From Aeromonas diversa CDC 2478-85 (GTDB lineage Bacteria > Pseudomonadota > Gammaproteobacteria > Enterobacterales > Aeromonadaceae): a DNA stretch of 64,000 bases. The notes beneath the pieces were generated by a model, which saw nothing but the letters and a program-made list of their open reading frames with translations, did no database searches and had not been told where the DNA came from. Made by a program: the position numbers and the translations under genes. Shown here in pieces: positions 33,062 to 45,332 of this stretch. Position 1 is the stretch's first letter. Each line of letters starts with the position of its first letter. Where the stretch lies: positions 838 through 64,837 of the forward strand of contig NZ_CDCE01000034.1 of assembly GCF_000819805.1 (NCBI RefSeq), read 5' to 3'.

Positions 33062-33256
33062 ATGGACGCAAGTCAACTCAGGCATCTGGATGCCAATATC
33101 TTGCTCGGGATCGTCAATGAGAAGCTGAGGCTGGAGTGCGACTCCCTGGAGGAGCTGCTCTCCTACTACGGTATGAATGAAGAGATGCTCAGCGGTCGGT
33201 TACAGGAGATTGGGTATCGTTATGACCCAGCCAGCAACCAGTTCAAGGGACGCTAG
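33062..33256 (+). CDS. DUF4250-family small protein
   Basis: A 64-aa protein with the DUF4250 pattern: ILLGIVNEKLRLECDSLEELLSYYGMNEE followed by LQEIGYRYDPASNQFK. Function unknown; the fold is probably a small helical domain with a beta hairpin. Start ATG 33062 behind AGGAGG. It has its own terminator at 33270-33308 and stands alone between sulA and glgP. Confidence 0.85.
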   Translation: MDASQLRHLDANILLGIVNEKLRLECDSLEELLSYYGMNEEMLSGRLQEIGYRYDPASNQFKGR

Positions 33257-33269
33257 TATGACCCGGATA

Positions 33270-33308
33270 GACAGCACCATTTTTTAACATTGGTGCTGTC
33301 TGTTTTAT
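33270..33308 (+). terminator. Rho-independent terminator after the DUF4250 gene
   Basis: Stem GACAGCACCA / TGGTGCTGTC around a T-rich loop, then TGTTTTATT, 14 bp after the stop codon. Confidence 0.85.
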
Positions 33309-33602
33309 TAATGGCCTTTAGGGTTGTTTTTATGAAAACCTATTCAGCCGAATCACTCGAAAATGCTTTCATATCTAATTGAATTGGAAGGGATTAAAAA
33401 GAATCCACCAGAGAGGTGAAAAGAAAGGGTTTTCATCATTTTCCTGTCATTTTCGGCCCTTAAAGTGTGACTTGGATTCACTTTTCATCGTACTGGTTTC
33501 GTTAGTATGCCCGCAGCCAGTTTTCATGATGAACATAATAACTGACTCACTCGCTTGAGCCGGGAAATTGGCCCCGCATTTCAGTAACGAAGGGAACAGC
33601 TT
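33309..33602. other. Upstream region of glgP
   Basis: No gene supported. It should hold the glgP promoter. A run of A/T at 33340-33440 looks promoter-like, but I cannot mark -35/-10 boxes with confidence. AACGAAGGG before the ATG is the likely ribosome-binding region. Confidence 0.4.
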
Positions 33603-36071
33603 ATGGCAACCAAGAAGAAGACCGATATTCTCCTGGACAAGGAGCAGCTCAAGGCAAGCATCATTCGTCACCTGCGCTCCACTCTCGGCACCAGCGAAGA
33701 GAAGGCTTCTCAAGAGTCCTGGTGGAAGGCGACTGCGGCCGCAGTAAACGAACAGGTCTATGAGCGCCTGACGCGCACCCAGCAGACCCACCTCAAGCAA
33801 GACACCCGCGCCATCCATTACCTGTCTGCCGAATTCCTGATGGGGCGGCTGACCTCGAACAACCTGCATAACCTCTCTCTTTATAAAGTCTGTGATGAGG
33901 CGCTGGCCGATCTCGGACTGAACCTCAGCGATCTCTGTGAGTGCGAGCCCGACATGGCGCTCGGTAACGGTGGTCTGGGTCGCCTGGCCGCCTGCTTCAT
34001 CGACTCCCTGGCCACCCTGAGCTACCCGGCCATCGGCTACGGTATCCACTATGAGCACGGTCTGTTCCGTCAGGAGATCCAGGATGGTCGCCAGATTGAG
34101 CGTCCGGACTCTTGGCGTGAGTACGGCAACCCCTGGGAGATCTGCCGCCCCGAGTCGGTGCAGGAGATCCCGCTCTACGGCTACGTCGAAACCGTGTTCT
34201 GCGATGATGGCCACATGAAGAAGGTGTGGCACGCCGGTCGCAAGATCAAAGGGGTGCCTTGGGATATCCCCGTGGTCGGGTTTGGCGGTCATACCGTCAA
34301 TATCCTGCGTCTGTGGGAGTCTCGCGCCTCTGAGTTCTTCGATTGGGATGTGTTTAACGCCGGTGGTTACCTCGACTCCCAGGCTGAAAAGGCCCAGGCC
34401 GAGACCATCTCCAAGGTGCTCTACCCCAACGATGAAACCGAAGCCGGCAAGGAGCTGCGTCTCATCCAGCAGTACTTCTTCTGTGCCTGCTCTATCAAAG
34501 ACATCATGCGTCGCTACAAGCGCGCCCATGGCAATGACTTCAGTCACTTTGCCGATCAGATAGCCATCCAGCTCAACGATACTCACCCCACCATCGCTAT
34601 CCCCGAATTGATGCGGGTGTTGGTGGATGAAGAGGATCTGCAGTGGGAGAAGGCGTGGGACATCTGCTACCGGGTCTTTGCCTACACCAACCACACCCTG
34701 CTGCCCGAGGCGCTGGAGAAGTGGGCCGTCTACCTCTTCGAACGCGTGCTGCCCCGTCATCTCGAGATCATCTACGAGATCAACAGCCGTTTCCTCTCCG
34801 AGAAAGTGGAGCCCATGTGGCCGGGCAATGATGCCATCAAGGCCAAGCTCTCGATCATCGAAGAGGGGGATGTCCGCAAGGTGCGCATGGGCAACCTGTG
34901 CGTCATCGGCTCCAACAAGGTCAACGGTGTGGCCGAAGTGCACTCCCGTCTGGTCAAAGAAGATCTCTTCCCCGAGTTCGACCAGATCTGGCCGGACAAG
35001 CTCTGTAACGTGACCAATGGCGTCACCCCCCGCCGCTGGCTGCTGGCCTGTAACCCCGAGCTGGCCGCCCTCTATGATGAGGTGGTGGGTAAGGAGTGGC
35101 CGCTCAAACTGGATCTGCTGCGCTCTGTGGTCAAGTTTGCCGACGACAAGGCGTTCCAGAAGCAGTTCATGACCATCAAGCGTCATAACAAGGAGAAGCT
35201 GGTCGAGGTGATCAAGGCCGAGACCGGGATCGACGTCAGCGCCGAGGCCATCTTCGATATCCAGATCAAGCGTCTGCACGAGTACAAGCGTCAGCAGCTC
35301 AACCTGCTGCACATCATGGCCCTGTACCGCCGTCTGCTGGCTGATCCGGACTATGACATGCATCCGCGGGTGTTCATCTTTGGCTCCAAAGCGGCGCCGG
35401 GTTACAAGTTGGCCAAGGACATCATCTACGCCATCAATAAGGTGGCCGAGCGGGTCAACAACGATGTCCGCATCAAGGGCAAGCTGAAGGTGGTCTTCAT
35501 GCCCAACTATCGCGTCAGCCTGGCGGAGAAACTGATCCCGGCGGCCGATGTCTCCGAGCAGATCTCCACCGCAGGGTATGAAGCCTCCGGTACCGGCAAC
35601 ATGAAGATGGCGCTCAACGGTGCCATTACCATCGGTACCCTCGATGGCGCCAACATCGAGATCGCCGAAGAGGCGGGTGAAGAGAACTGCGCCATCTTCG
35701 GTCTGACGGTGGACGAGGTGAAGGCACTGAAGGCGCGCGGCTACAACCCGTACGACTTCTACTACGCCAACTCCGAGATCAAGGCGGTGCTGGACTGGTT
35801 CGATACCGACTACTTCACGCCGGGCCGTCCGGGGGAGCTCTCCTCCATCAAGCGGGCTCTGCTTGACGGTGGTGACACCTACCTGGCGCTGGCCGATTTT
35901 GCGGCCTACTCCGAGGCGCATCGCAAGATCGATACTTGGTATTGTGACCCGTCTCTGTGGGCGAAGAAGGCCATCATCAACTCGGCCACCATGGGCAAGT
36001 TCAACTCCGATCGCTCCATCGAAGACTATGTGGCGCGCATCTGGGGTCTCAAGAGCTGCAAGGTAGGCTGA
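33603..36071 (+). CDS. glgP: Glycogen/alpha-glucan phosphorylase
   Basis: An 822-aa PLP-dependent phosphorylase (GT35) that releases glucose-1-phosphate from glycogen or maltodextrin. Family marks: AIHYLSAEFLMGR, LGNGGLGRLAACF, and the PLP site EASGTGNMKMALNG with K668 carrying the cofactor. It lacks the mammalian-type regulatory phosphorylation N-terminus. Start ATG 33603. No other glg or mal genes flank it, so whether it works on glycogen or maltodextrin (GlgP or MalP) is not resolved here. Ends in a strong terminator at 36104. Confidence 0.93.
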   Translation: MATKKKTDILLDKEQLKASIIRHLRSTLGTSEEKASQESWWKATAAAVNEQVYERLTRTQQTHLKQDTRAIHYLSAEFLMGRLTSNNLHNLSLYKVCDEALADLGLNLSDLCECEPDMALGNGGLGRLAACFIDSLATLSYPAIGYGIHYEHGLFRQEIQDGRQIERPDSWREYGNPWEICRPESVQEIPLYGYVETVFCDDGHMKKVWHAGRKIKGVPWDIPVVGFGGHTVNILRLWESRASEFFDWDVFNAGGYLDSQAEKAQAETISKVLYPNDETEAGKELRLIQQYFFCACSIKDIMRRYKRAHGNDFSHFADQIAIQLNDTHPTIAIPELMRVLVDEEDLQWEKAWDICYRVFAYTNHTLLPEALEKWAVYLFERVLPRHLEIIYEINSRFLSEKVEPMWPGNDAIKAKLSIIEEGDVRKVRMGNLCVIGSNKVNGVAEVHSRLVKEDLFPEFDQIWPDKLCNVTNGVTPRRWLLACNPELAALYDEVVGKEWPLKLDLLRSVVKFADDKAFQKQFMTIKRHNKEKLVEVIKAETGIDVSAEAIFDIQIKRLHEYKRQQLNLLHIMALYRRLLADPDYDMHPRVFIFGSKAAPGYKLAKDIIYAINKVAERVNNDVRIKGKLKVVFMPNYRVSLAEKLIPAADVSEQISTAGYEASGTGNMKMALNGAITIGTLDGANIEIAEEAGEENCAIFGLTVDEVKALKARGYNPYDFYYANSEIKAVLDWFDTDYFTPGRPGELSSIKRALLDGGDTYLALADFAAYSEAHRKIDTWYCDPSLWAKKAIINSATMGKFNSDRSIEDYVARIWGLKSCKVG

Positions 36072-36103
36072 TCCCGGCTAGAGCGTTAGCGATATAAATA
36101 CAA

Positions 36104-36133
36104 CCGAAACCCAGCCGGGTTTCGGTTTTTTTA
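36104..36133 (+). terminator. Rho-independent terminator of glgP
   Basis: Stem ACCGAAACCC / GGGTTTCGGT and a run of seven T, 33 bp after the stop codon. Confidence 0.9.
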
Positions 36134-37507
<1,374 letters not shown>

Positions 37508-37519
37508 GGGCGAGAGAAC

Positions 37520-39907
37520 ATGAAATTCAGCAAATCCTGGGTGATGGAGTGGGTCCGCACCGAGTTGAGTGACAACGCGCTGGCCGAGCAGATCACCATG
37601 GCCGGCCTGGAAGTGGACGCCATCGAGCCGGTAGCGGGCCAGTTCAACAACGTGGTGGTGGGTGAAGTGGTCGAGTGTGGCCAGCACCCTGACGCAGACA
37701 AGCTGCGCGTGACCAAGGTCAACGTGGGCGAAGAAGAGCTGCTCGACATCGTCTGCGGTGCCCCGAACTGCCGTGCCGGCCTCAAAGTCTGCGTGGCCAA
37801 GGTCGGGGCCACCCTGCCGGGTGATTTCACCATCAAGAAGGCCAAGCTGCGTGGCCAGCCGTCTCACGGCATGCTCTGCTCCTTCAGCGAGCTGGGTATC
37901 GACGTCGAGGCCGACGGCATCATCGAGCTGCCGCTGGACGCCCCCATCGGCACCGATATCCGCGACTACCTCGCACTCAACGACGTCAGCATCGACGTGG
38001 ATCTGACCCCGAACCGTGCCGACTGCCTCGGCATCGCGGGTCTGGCCCGTGAAATCGGCGTACTCAACCGCGCCGACGTCATCGAGCCGACCTGGACGCC
38101 AGCCACTGCCACCATTGACGCCAGCTTCCCGATCCGGGTTGAAGCGCCGGCTGACTGCCCGCGTTATCTCGGCCGCGTCATCAAGGGGCTGAACCTGCAC
38201 ACCCAGAGCCCACTCTGGATGCAAGAGAAGCTGCGCCGTGGCGGCATCCGCTCCATCGACGCCATCGTCGACATCACCAACTACCTGCTGCTGGAATACG
38301 GTCAGCCGATGCACGCCTTCGATCTGGCGACGCTTGAAGGTGAACTGGTGGTGCGCCGCGCCCGTGCCGACGAGCCCATGACCCTGCTCGATGGCAACGA
38401 AGTGAAGCTCAAAGAGACCACGCTCGTTATCGCAGACGCCCAGGGTCCTGCCTGCATGGCCGGTATCTTCGGCGGCAATCGCACCTGTGTATCCGAGACC
38501 ACCACCGACATCCTGCTCGAATGCGCCTTCTTCGCGCCGCTCTCCATCACAGGACGTGCCCGCGCCTACGGCCTGCACACCGACTCCTCCCACCGCTTCG
38601 AGCGCGGGGTGGACCCTGAGCTGCAGGCCAAGGTGATGGACCGTGCCACTCGTCTCCTGCTGGATATCTGCGGCGGCGAAGCGGGCCCGGTTATCGAGGT
38701 CAAATCCGACGAGCACCTGCCCAAGGCCCAGCCCATCACCCTTCGTCGCAGCAAGATGGAGCGCGTCATCGGCATCCAGATCGCCGACGAGCAGGTGGTC
38801 GAGATCCTGACCCGCCTCGGCATGCAGGTGACCGCCAACGCCGACGGCTGGACCGCGCTGGCCCCCTCCTGGCGTTTTGACATCGCCATCGAGGAAGACC
38901 TCATCGAGGAAGTGGCTCGCATCTACGGCTACAACAACATCCCTAACCTCAAACCCGTAGCCTCTCTGGCCATGGTGGAGCAGGCCGAAGGGCAGGTGAC
39001 CCTCAAGCGGGTGCGCGACCTGCTGGTCGATCGCGGCTTCCAGGAGGCGATCACCTACAGCTTCGTCGATCCCAAGGCCCAGCAGATCCTATTCCCGCAG
39101 AGCGACGCCATCGTGCTGCCGAACCCTATCTCGGTCGAGATGTCCGCCATGCGCGTGTCGCTGTTCCCGGGTCTGGTGCAGGCTGTCGTCTACAACCAGA
39201 ACCGTCAGCAGCCGCGTGTCCGTCTGTTCGAGCACGGCCTGCGCTTCATCAAGGATGAAAGCGCCGAGAACGGCATCCGTCAGGAGCCCATGCTGGCTGG
39301 CATCATCACCGGCAACCAGGGTGACGAGCACTGGGATGCCAAGGCCCGTGCCGTCGACTTCTTCGATCTGAAGGGCGATCTGGAAGCCGTGCTGGATCTG
39401 ACCGCCGAAGGGGCTGCGTTTACCTTCGAGCGTGCCGAGCACAGTGCACTGCACCCGGGTCAGTGCGCCGCCATCCTGCGCGATGGCGTGGTCATCGGTC
39501 ACATCGGTGTGATCCACCCGAGCCTCGAGAAGAGCCTGGGTCTGAAGACCCGCGCCGTCATGTTCGAACTGGAGCTGGACAAGCTGACTCCGGCCAAGGT
39601 GCCGGTTGCTGCCGAAGTTTCCAAGTTCCCGGCCAACCGTCGCGATATCGCCGTCGTGGTCGATCGCCAGGTTCTGGCCGGTGATGTGCTCGCCGTAATT
39701 AAAAAAGTTGGCGGAAATCAGGTAGTTGGAATAAACTTGTTTGACGTATACCAGGGCGCTGGTATGGCCGAGGACAAGAAGAGCCTGGCCATCAGCATGG
39801 TGTTGCAAGACACCCAGCGCACCCTGGAGGAGAAAGAGATTGCCGAGACCGTCGATCGCGTGGTTCAGGCACTCTCGGCAGAGTTGAACGCATCCTTGAG
39901 GGATTGA
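37520..39907 (+). CDS. pheT: Phenylalanine-tRNA ligase beta subunit
   Basis: A 795-aa partner of PheS. The N-terminal tRNA-binding (OB-fold) domain occupies about 40-150, followed by the B3/B4 editing domain (~215-375) that hydrolyses mischarged Tyr-tRNA-Phe, the B5 domain (~400-475), a degenerate catalytic core, and the C-terminal FDX-ACB anticodon-binding domain (~700-795, [13 protein letters not shown]). Start ATG 37520 with AAGGGCGAGAG upstream. It lies between pheS and ihfA as in E. coli. Confidence 0.97.
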   Translation: MKFSKSWVMEWVRTELSDNALAEQITMAGLEVDAIEPVAGQFNNVVVGEVVECGQHPDADKLRVTKVNVGEEELLDIVCGAPNCRAGLKVCVAKVGATLPGDFTIKKAKLRGQPSHGMLCSFSELGIDVEADGIIELPLDAPIGTDIRDYLALNDVSIDVDLTPNRADCLGIAGLAREIGVLNRADVIEPTWTPATATIDASFPIRVEAPADCPRYLGRVIKGLNLHTQSPLWMQEKLRRGGIRSIDAIVDITNYLLLEYGQPMHAFDLATLEGELVVRRARADEPMTLLDGNEVKLKETTLVIADAQGPACMAGIFGGNRTCVSETTTDILLECAFFAPLSITGRARAYGLHTDSSHRFERGVDPELQAKVMDRATRLLLDICGGEAGPVIEVKSDEHLPKAQPITLRRSKMERVIGIQIADEQVVEILTRLGMQVTANADGWTALAPSWRFDIAIEEDLIEEVARIYGYNNIPNLKPVASLAMVEQAEGQVTLKRVRDLLVDRGFQEAITYSFVDPKAQQILFPQSDAIVLPNPISVEMSAMRVSLFPGLVQAVVYNQNRQQPRVRLFEHGLRFIKDESAENGIRQEPMLAGIITGNQGDEHWDAKARAVDFFDLKGDLEAVLDLTAEGAAFTFERAEHSALHPGQCAAILRDGVVIGHIGVIHPSLEKSLGLKTRAVMFELELDKLTPAKVPVAAEVSKFPANRRDIAVVVDRQVLAGDVLAVIKKVGGNQVVGINLFDVYQGAGMAEDKKSLAISMVLQDTQRTLEEKEIAETVDRVVQALSAELNASLRD

Positions 39908-39910
39908 TCT

Positions 39911-40210
39911 ATGGCGCTGACCAAAGCCGACATTGCAGAGCACCTGTTCACCCAACTCGGGGTGAGCAAGCGCGAGGCCAAAGAGCTGGTGGAAGCCTTC
40001 TTTGAGGAGATCCGGCAAGCCCTGGAGCGGGGCGAACAGGTCAAGATCTCCGGCTTTGGCAACTTCGATCTCAGAGAGAAGAGCCAGCGACCGGGTCGCA
40101 ACCCGAAAACAGGCGAGGACATTCCCATCACGGCGCGGCGCGTCGTGACCTTTCGACCCGGGCAGAAGCTCAAGGCGAGAGTCGAGAATGTCGAACCGCT
40201 CAAGGAGTAA
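39911..40210 (+). CDS. ihfA: Integration host factor alpha subunit
   Basis: A 99-aa DNA-bending HU/IHF protein. [13 protein letters not shown] is the IHF-alpha start, and the arms contain the DNA-contacting [14 protein letters not shown]-like segment ([13 protein letters not shown]) with the intercalating Pro, and [13 protein letters not shown]. It forms a heterodimer with IHF-beta. Start ATG 39911, 3 bp after the pheT stop. The hybrid kinase gene begins inside its 3' end at 40188, and its own terminator falls in that downstream gene. Confidence 0.97.
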   Translation: MALTKADIAEHLFTQLGVSKREAKELVEAFFEEIRQALERGEQVKISGFGNFDLREKSQRPGRNPKTGEDIPITARRVVTFRPGQKLKARVENVEPLKE

Positions 40211-43200
40211 CAAAAAGCCAGGCCTAGCCTGGCTTTTTTCACTGTGTGTTTTCAGTGCGCCCGTCTGGTCCGAGCCGTTGCCGCTCAGTGCACCGACCCG
40301 GGCCTGGCTGGCCACCCACCCCGAAATAACCCTCTGCTATCCGGCCATCGATTACCCTCCCTATCTGGTGAAAGGGGGTGGTTTGGCGCGGGATCTCATC
40401 AAGCAGCTGACCGACTCGCTGGAAACGCGTGTCACCTACCGCTCTTACCCGACCTGGCAGGCGACACAAGCGGCTTATCGGGAGGGCGCCTGCGATCTGT
40501 TGCCCATCATGGCGCCGACCGGTATCGAGACCCGGCCCGCAGAGCAGAGCCTGCCCCTCTTCACGGTGCGTTCGGCGCTGCTCTACAAGGCTGGCGCCAA
40601 GCAGGGGAGCGCCATGGTGCCTGCCGCCTGGCTCAGCCCAGAGGCCATGGACGAGCTGCTGCCCGAGATCGCGCTGCAACCTGCGCCGCCCGGCTCTTCC
40701 CCCTATCGGTTGCTGCAAGAGGGGAAGGCGCAGGCCTACTTCGGGGACTACCTCTCCCTGCGCGATACCCTGCGCCAGCACCCCGACCTCGATGCCAGGT
40801 TGCGCACCCTGGATGACGGGGCCTTGCTGATGTCCATGCGCCTGCTGATGAGAGACGAGCCCAACCTCCGTGAGGCGGTGGAGACCGCCATTCGTTACCT
40901 GCCTCCCACCCGGGTGTATCGGGTGGCGGAGGAGTATGTCCCGCACGCCTCGCAGGCGATCAATCCGCCCGAATGGAGTGACGAGACGCTCTCCTGGTTG
41001 GCGCGAACCCGCGATATTCGGGTGGTGATTAACCCGGGGCTCAGCCCTTTTTCGGGGATGGGGAGCAGTGGTGAGCCGGTAGGGTGGGCGGTCGACGTGT
41101 TGAAGTCGCTGCTCAGACCGCACGGAATTGGCATTGACTGGATCCCGGTGGCAAGCCGGGAAGAGGCGCTGCGCCGGATGGAGGCGGGGCAGGCAGACCT
41201 GATCCTGGGCTTGCCCGAGTCGCCCGGGCTGGCGCGCGCGATGCGCTTTACCCGCATCATGGTGCGTAGCCACTGGGCCGTCGTCACGCCGGGAGCCCAG
41301 GTCGCCGCCCTTTCGCAACTGGCCGGCAAGCGGGTCTTGGTACCCGAGAGTCTGTGGGACAGCGAATTGCTCACCACGCTCGCCCCGGCGCACTGGCAGC
41401 GGGTCGAGAGCCTCGATGAAGGGGCGCGGCGCCTGCGGTTGGGTGAGGGGGATGCGCTGCTGGCCGATCTCTATCAGCTGCAATACCCCTTGCGACTCAA
41501 CCGTCTGCATGATCTCAGGATCAACGATCTGGTGGCCGAGCGTTGGGGCCTTGCGTTTGCCGTCTCGCCCCACTCTCCCCATCTGGCCACCTTGCTGGAT
41601 CAGGGGGTGATGCGGATCACCCCGTCTCAGCAAGATGAGTTGCGCCAGCGTTGGTTGAGACTGTCGGTGACCCAGGTTGAGGGGGTCAGCTATGGACTCT
41701 GGATTGGTTCCTCCCTGCTGCTGCTGCTCATCGGTGGGGGCGTCTCTCTGCTTATCTGGCGCTCGAGGCGCCACATGGCCCTTGAAGTCGAGCGCCGGCG
41801 CGAGGTGGAGAAGGGTCTGTCGGAGGCCAGAGAGCGGGCGGAGGCGGCGGTCGAGGCCAAGGGGCGTTTCCTGGCGTCCATCAGCCACGAGATTCGCACC
41901 CCCATGAACGCCATCATCGGCCTGCTGGAGTGGCTCTCCGGCACACCGCTCTCGGCAGAGCAGGGGCGGGCACTGGAAGGGGTGCGCCAGGCGAGCGACG
42001 AGCTGCTGGGGCTGCTCAACGACATCCTCGACTTCTCCCGTAACGAGAGCACCCAGCTGGCTCTGACCCCTCAGCGGGTGGATCTGGCCCTCCTGTGCGA
42101 GCAGGTGTCGGCCATCCACTGGCCGAAGGCCAGAGACAAGGGGATTGCCCTGAGCCTGTCGGTCGATCCGACCCTGCCGGGGACCCTGTGGCTCGATCCT
42201 CACCGCTTCGCCCAGATAGTCCACAACCTGCTCTCCAATGCCATCAAGTTCACTCCCCATGGGCGGGTGACGGTACGCGTCGATAGCCGTGAGGAGACCC
42301 TCTGTCTGTCGGTCGAGGATGAAGGGCCAGGCATCGAAGAGGGGCTCAGGACCCGTCTCTTCCAACCGTTTGAACAGGGGGAAGAGGCCAGGCGCCAGGG
42401 GCAGGGGACCGGGCTTGGGCTCGCCATCTGCCGGCAGCTGGTACAGCAGATGGGGGGCGAGATAGGGGTTGAGGCGTGCCAACCGGGCAGCCGCTTCTGG
42501 TGCCGCCTGCCACTGCAAGCCTCGCCCCGGTCGCTGCCCCGGGTGCCCGTCGTCACCGGGGTCAGCCTGTTGATGCCCGCCGATGAAGCCACGCGCTGGC
42601 GACCCTGGTTGACGCAACTGGGGATCGCCGAGCAAGGCGAGCCGCTGGCCCAGGAGCGCGATGAGCTGGGCCTGCCGTACTGGTGGTGGCGAGGCCAGCG
42701 TCTGCTGCCTGGTGCCATCTTGACGGCCGTGACCACGGCGCCTCAAGGGGAGGTGAGCCAGCCGAGCCAGACTGGCTCCGGGCTCAGGGTGCTGCTGGTT
42801 GAGGATCATCCCCTCAACCGTCGGGTGCTGGCGATGCAACTGGGGCAGTTGGGCGCTCAGGTTGTCGAGGCGGCCGACGGCGCCGAGGCCCTGCAACACC
42901 TGGAGCAAGGAGCAGGGGTCGATCTGGTGCTGACCGATCTGCAGATGCCCGTGGTTGACGGGGCCGAGCTGTGTGAACGGGTCAAGGGGGAGCCACGCTG
43001 GCAGGGGCTCCCCGTCTATGTGATCACCGCCGATCTGAGCGTGCAGGCGGCCGAGCGGCTCAGTGCCTGCGGCTGTGATGGCCACCTGGACAAGCCGGTG
43101 CGCCGTCAGGAGCTGGCGAACCTGCTGCAAGGTTGCCGTCCCAGGGGCGATGATCGCACTTTGCAAAAGCTGCTCGGCGAGGAGCTGATCGCGCTCTACG

Positions 43201-43454
43201 AAACCAGCAGCCGACAGGATCTTACGCTGCTGTTGCAGCTGTGGCGTGAAGGGGATAACAAAGGATGGGCCGCCCAATTGCACCGGCTGAAAGGTTCGGC
43301 AAAAATGGTGGGGGCCGTCGAACTGGTCAGACTGGCTGATCAGTGGCAGCAGGATCCCGACTGGGATGGTGGCGCCGCCTTCGGCGCGGCGCTGGAGAGG
43401 GCGATATGCAGTTTGCGGGCAGGTGGCGACCATGATCAACATCATCACGGATGA
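40188..43454 (+). CDS. Unorthodox hybrid sensor kinase with two periplasmic binding-protein domains
   Basis: A 1088-aa BvgS/EvgS-like kinase. A signal-like N-terminus is followed by two solute-binding (SBP_bac_3, Venus flytrap) domains (about 30-240 and 255-490), a transmembrane helix (about 503-527), HisKA with H567 in [10 protein letters not shown], HATPase (N box [10 protein letters not shown] box [13 protein letters not shown]), a receiver domain with D917 (TDLQMP), and Hpt with H1032 ([11 protein letters not shown]). Such proteins run a four-step phosphorelay. The only ATG that keeps the signal peptide is 40188, inside ihfA; the ihfA terminator encodes the hydrophobic core of that peptide. 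It overlaps the receiver gene by 23 nt. Confidence 0.9.
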   Translation: MSNRSRSNKKPGLAWLFSLCVFSAPVWSEPLPLSAPTRAWLATHPEITLCYPAIDYPPYLVKGGGLARDLIKQLTDSLETRVTYRSYPTWQATQAAYREGACDLLPIMAPTGIETRPAEQSLPLFTVRSALLYKAGAKQGSAMVPAAWLSPEAMDELLPEIALQPAPPGSSPYRLLQEGKAQAYFGDYLSLRDTLRQHPDLDARLRTLDDGALLMSMRLLMRDEPNLREAVETAIRYLPPTRVYRVAEEYVPHASQAINPPEWSDETLSWLARTRDIRVVINPGLSPFSGMGSSGEPVGWAVDVLKSLLRPHGIGIDWIPVASREEALRRMEAGQADLILGLPESPGLARAMRFTRIMVRSHWAVVTPGAQVAALSQLAGKRVLVPESLWDSELLTTLAPAHWQRVESLDEGARRLRLGEGDALLADLYQLQYPLRLNRLHDLRINDLVAERWGLAFAVSPHSPHLATLLDQGVMRITPSQQDELRQRWLRLSVTQVEGVSYGLWIGSSLLLLLIGGGVSLLIWRSRRHMALEVERRREVEKGLSEARERAEAAVEAKGRFLASISHEIRTPMNAIIGLLEWLSGTPLSAEQGRALEGVRQASDELLGLLNDILDFSRNESTQLALTPQRVDLALLCEQVSAIHWPKARDKGIALSLSVDPTLPGTLWLDPHRFAQIVHNLLSNAIKFTPHGRVTVRVDSREETLCLSVEDEGPGIEEGLRTRLFQPFEQGEEARRQGQGTGLGLAICRQLVQQMGGEIGVEACQPGSRFWCRLPLQASPRSLPRVPVVTGVSLLMPADEATRWRPWLTQLGIAEQGEPLAQERDELGLPYWWWRGQRLLPGAILTAVTTAPQGEVSQPSQTGSGLRVLLVEDHPLNRRVLAMQLGQLGAQVVEAADGAEALQHLEQGAGVDLVLTDLQMPVVDGAELCERVKGEPRWQGLPVYVITADLSVQAAERLSACGCDGHLDKPVRRQELANLLQGCRPRGDDRTLQKLLGEELIALYETSSRQDLTLLLQLWREGDNKGWAAQLHRLKGSAKMVGAVELVRLADQWQQDPDWDGGAAFGAALERAICSLRAGGDHDQHHHG
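40212..40239 (+). terminator. Rho-independent terminator of ihfA, inside the kinase gene
   Basis: Stem AAAAAGCCAGGC / GCCTGGCTTTTTT with a three-base loop, 2 bp after the ihfA stop. It lies inside the first 17 codons of the hybrid kinase frame and codes for KKPGLAWLF. Confidence 0.9.
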
Positions 43455-44658
43455 AGAGCTGACGGCGCTGCTGGGCGGCGCTCAGGGTGAGTCGGCGGGA
43501 TTTCAACCCGTCACCCTCTATGCCCTCGATGATCGCAGCTACCGCGCAGCGCTGGCGAGCCGACTTCCTGCCGACATCGCCCTGCTGCGTACCGAGCCCT
43601 CGAACGATTGGCAATGGGGAAGCTGGTTTGGCAAGAGCCAGTTCCTGCTCTTTAGCCCCGAGCTCCATCTGGGCCGTGTCTATTGGGACGCCCTCAATGA
43701 GAATGAGGGGATCCTCAGCCTCGATACCCACTGGATGCCCCGACTCGAACACGCCCTGCTCGCCTGGCGGGAGTGGCTCGGGCGTCAGCGGGTGCTTATC
43801 CTGGAGGATCAACCCTTTCAGGGGGCTCAGATGGCCGAGCAGATCCGGGCGCTGGGTCCCAAGGTGACGCTGGTACGGGATGAGCGGGAGTTGTCTGCCG
43901 CGCTGGAGGCCGAGCCGGTGGACTGGGTCGTCAGCGATCTGGCCCTGGCGCACGATGATGCCATCCGGGTGCTGGGACGCCAGATCCGGGTCGCGGCGCC
44001 GGTGATCCTGCTGTCAGGGCACGATCAAGCTCTGGTCGACGGGGCGGCCCAGCTGTTATCGCTGCGTGGCGTCGAGGTCGTGGGCGCCTTCACCAAGCCT
44101 CTCGAGATGCATCGTCTGCTCCCCTTGCTGCTGCGTGGTTACGAAGGGGCCCCTGCACCCCACCTGAGACCATCCCAGTCACGCCGGGTACGAACCTGGG
44201 GGGGTGAGGTGATCGGGGTGTTGGGGCGACCGGACGCCTCTGTGCCGGCGCCCCTGTCGCGCTGGTTGCTGCTGGCCTCTCTCGACAAGGAGTGGTCGGC
44301 GCTGCGTCAGCAGGCCGAGGGTGAGGGGGGCCGCTGGACACTGGTTATCCGGCCTCAGGATGAGTTGCTTGCCCGACCCGAGCGGTTCTCGCTCGCCCTG
44401 CAGGCTCGCCTGGCGGGCGCCTCGCTGGCCCTCTTCGTCGATAGTCGGGAGACCCTCTCCTTCGAGCTGCTCGAGCGGCTTCCCCTCGATGCCATCCTGG
44501 TAGGCGCGCACCTGTTGCCCCTGATAGAGCAAGGCGGGCTTATCGAGCACTTTATTGAGCGCGCCCGAGCCAAGGGGTGCCAGCTCTATCTTGATGACCC
44601 CTACGGCTTGCTCGATGACGATATGTGGCAGGGACGCGGTTTTCAGGGGCGCTGGTAA
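43432..44658 (+). CDS. Receiver-domain protein without a clear DNA-binding output
   Basis: A 408-aa protein. A middle CheY-like receiver (about 115-240) has acidic pocket LILEDQP, phosphoacceptor D169 in VSDLALAH and K222 in FTKPLE. The N-terminal 110 residues match nothing I know. The C-terminal part (about 260-408) has EAL-like traces (DAILVGAHLL, LYLDDPYGLLDDD) but none of the metal-binding residues. No helix-turn-helix is seen. Start ATG 43432, inside the end of the kinase gene, so it is almost surely its phosphorelay partner. Confidence 0.8.
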   Translation: MINIITDEELTALLGGAQGESAGFQPVTLYALDDRSYRAALASRLPADIALLRTEPSNDWQWGSWFGKSQFLLFSPELHLGRVYWDALNENEGILSLDTHWMPRLEHALLAWREWLGRQRVLILEDQPFQGAQMAEQIRALGPKVTLVRDERELSAALEAEPVDWVVSDLALAHDDAIRVLGRQIRVAAPVILLSGHDQALVDGAAQLLSLRGVEVVGAFTKPLEMHRLLPLLLRGYEGAPAPHLRPSQSRRVRTWGGEVIGVLGRPDASVPAPLSRWLLLASLDKEWSALRQQAEGEGGRWTLVIRPQDELLARPERFSLALQARLAGASLALFVDSRETLSFELLERLPLDAILVGAHLLPLIEQGGLIEHFIERARAKGCQLYLDDPYGLLDDDMWQGRGFQGRW

Positions 44659-45285
44659 GTGGGCATCGATTACCGCTGCAAAGGGACCGATCTTGCCCTG
44701 TTACACCGCCTGCTCGATCAAGGCCCCTGGCCCCGTTGCCGTCGCGATCTGCCCCTGTGGTTGACCCTGGGAGAGGAGCGGGTTTTGCTGCGCGAGGTGT
44801 TGCACAGCGACAAGGGGCGTTTGGTGCAAGCCTTTCATGACTTGAGCGAGCGCAGCGTCTATCTGAGGTTTATGCGCGCCAAGCAGCCGCCGAGCCAGGA
44901 GCAGGTGGCCTGGTTCACCGACTATCCGCGCGATACCCAGTTGTCGCTGCTGCTGTGTGACGAGCGGGGCTACCCGGTGGCACAGGCCCAGTCGATCCGG
45001 CGCCGTCGTCACCCCCTGCGGGCCGAGTTTTCCTGTGTGGTGGCCGATCATTTCCAGCGCCGCGGTGCGGCCCGCCACATCCTGCTGGCCCTCGCCCTGC
45101 TCGCCAGGGGGGAGGGGGTTCGGGAGTGGATGGCCGAGATCCTGGCGGAGAATCGTCCCATGATCGCCCTGGTGCAGCGCCTCGGATTGCCGGTGTCACT
45201 GGTGACCGGGCGGGCCATGGTGTTCGTGCGCCTCGATCTGACCGCCCTCGATCCCTGGCTTATCCATCAGACCAAGGGCGAATAG
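44659..45285 (+). CDS. GNAT-like acetyltransferase at the end of the kinase operon
   Basis: A 208-aa protein. VVADHFQRRGAARHILLALALLARG is a GNAT motif A (Gln-Arg-Arg-Gly-x-Ala), followed by MAEILAENRPMIALVQRLGLPV, like the C-terminal acetyltransferase domains of Pat/YfiQ protein acetyltransferases. It starts at GTG 44659 right after the previous stop codon (TAA 44656-44658). cobB, a deacylase, follows 48 bp later, an interesting juxtaposition of a possible lysine acetyltransferase with a deacylase. Substrate not known. Confidence 0.85.
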   Translation: MGIDYRCKGTDLALLHRLLDQGPWPRCRRDLPLWLTLGEERVLLREVLHSDKGRLVQAFHDLSERSVYLRFMRAKQPPSQEQVAWFTDYPRDTQLSLLLCDERGYPVAQAQSIRRRRHPLRAEFSCVVADHFQRRGAARHILLALALLARGEGVREWMAEILAENRPMIALVQRLGLPVSLVTGRAMVFVRLDLTALDPWLIHQTKGE

Positions 45286-45332
45286 GCGGACGTGGGCGAG
45301 CATGCTAGGGTCAAGGAAAAAGGAGTAAGGCT

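Noticed and set aside
33447-35921. Long minus-strand open frame opposite glgP
   Set aside because: Its protein has no family features and mirrors the codon pattern of glgP; in GC-rich DNA antisense frames stay open by chance.
40239-43448. 1069-codon minus-strand open frame opposite the hybrid kinase
   Set aside because: No recognisable domains, while the plus strand has complete kinase, receiver and Hpt motifs.
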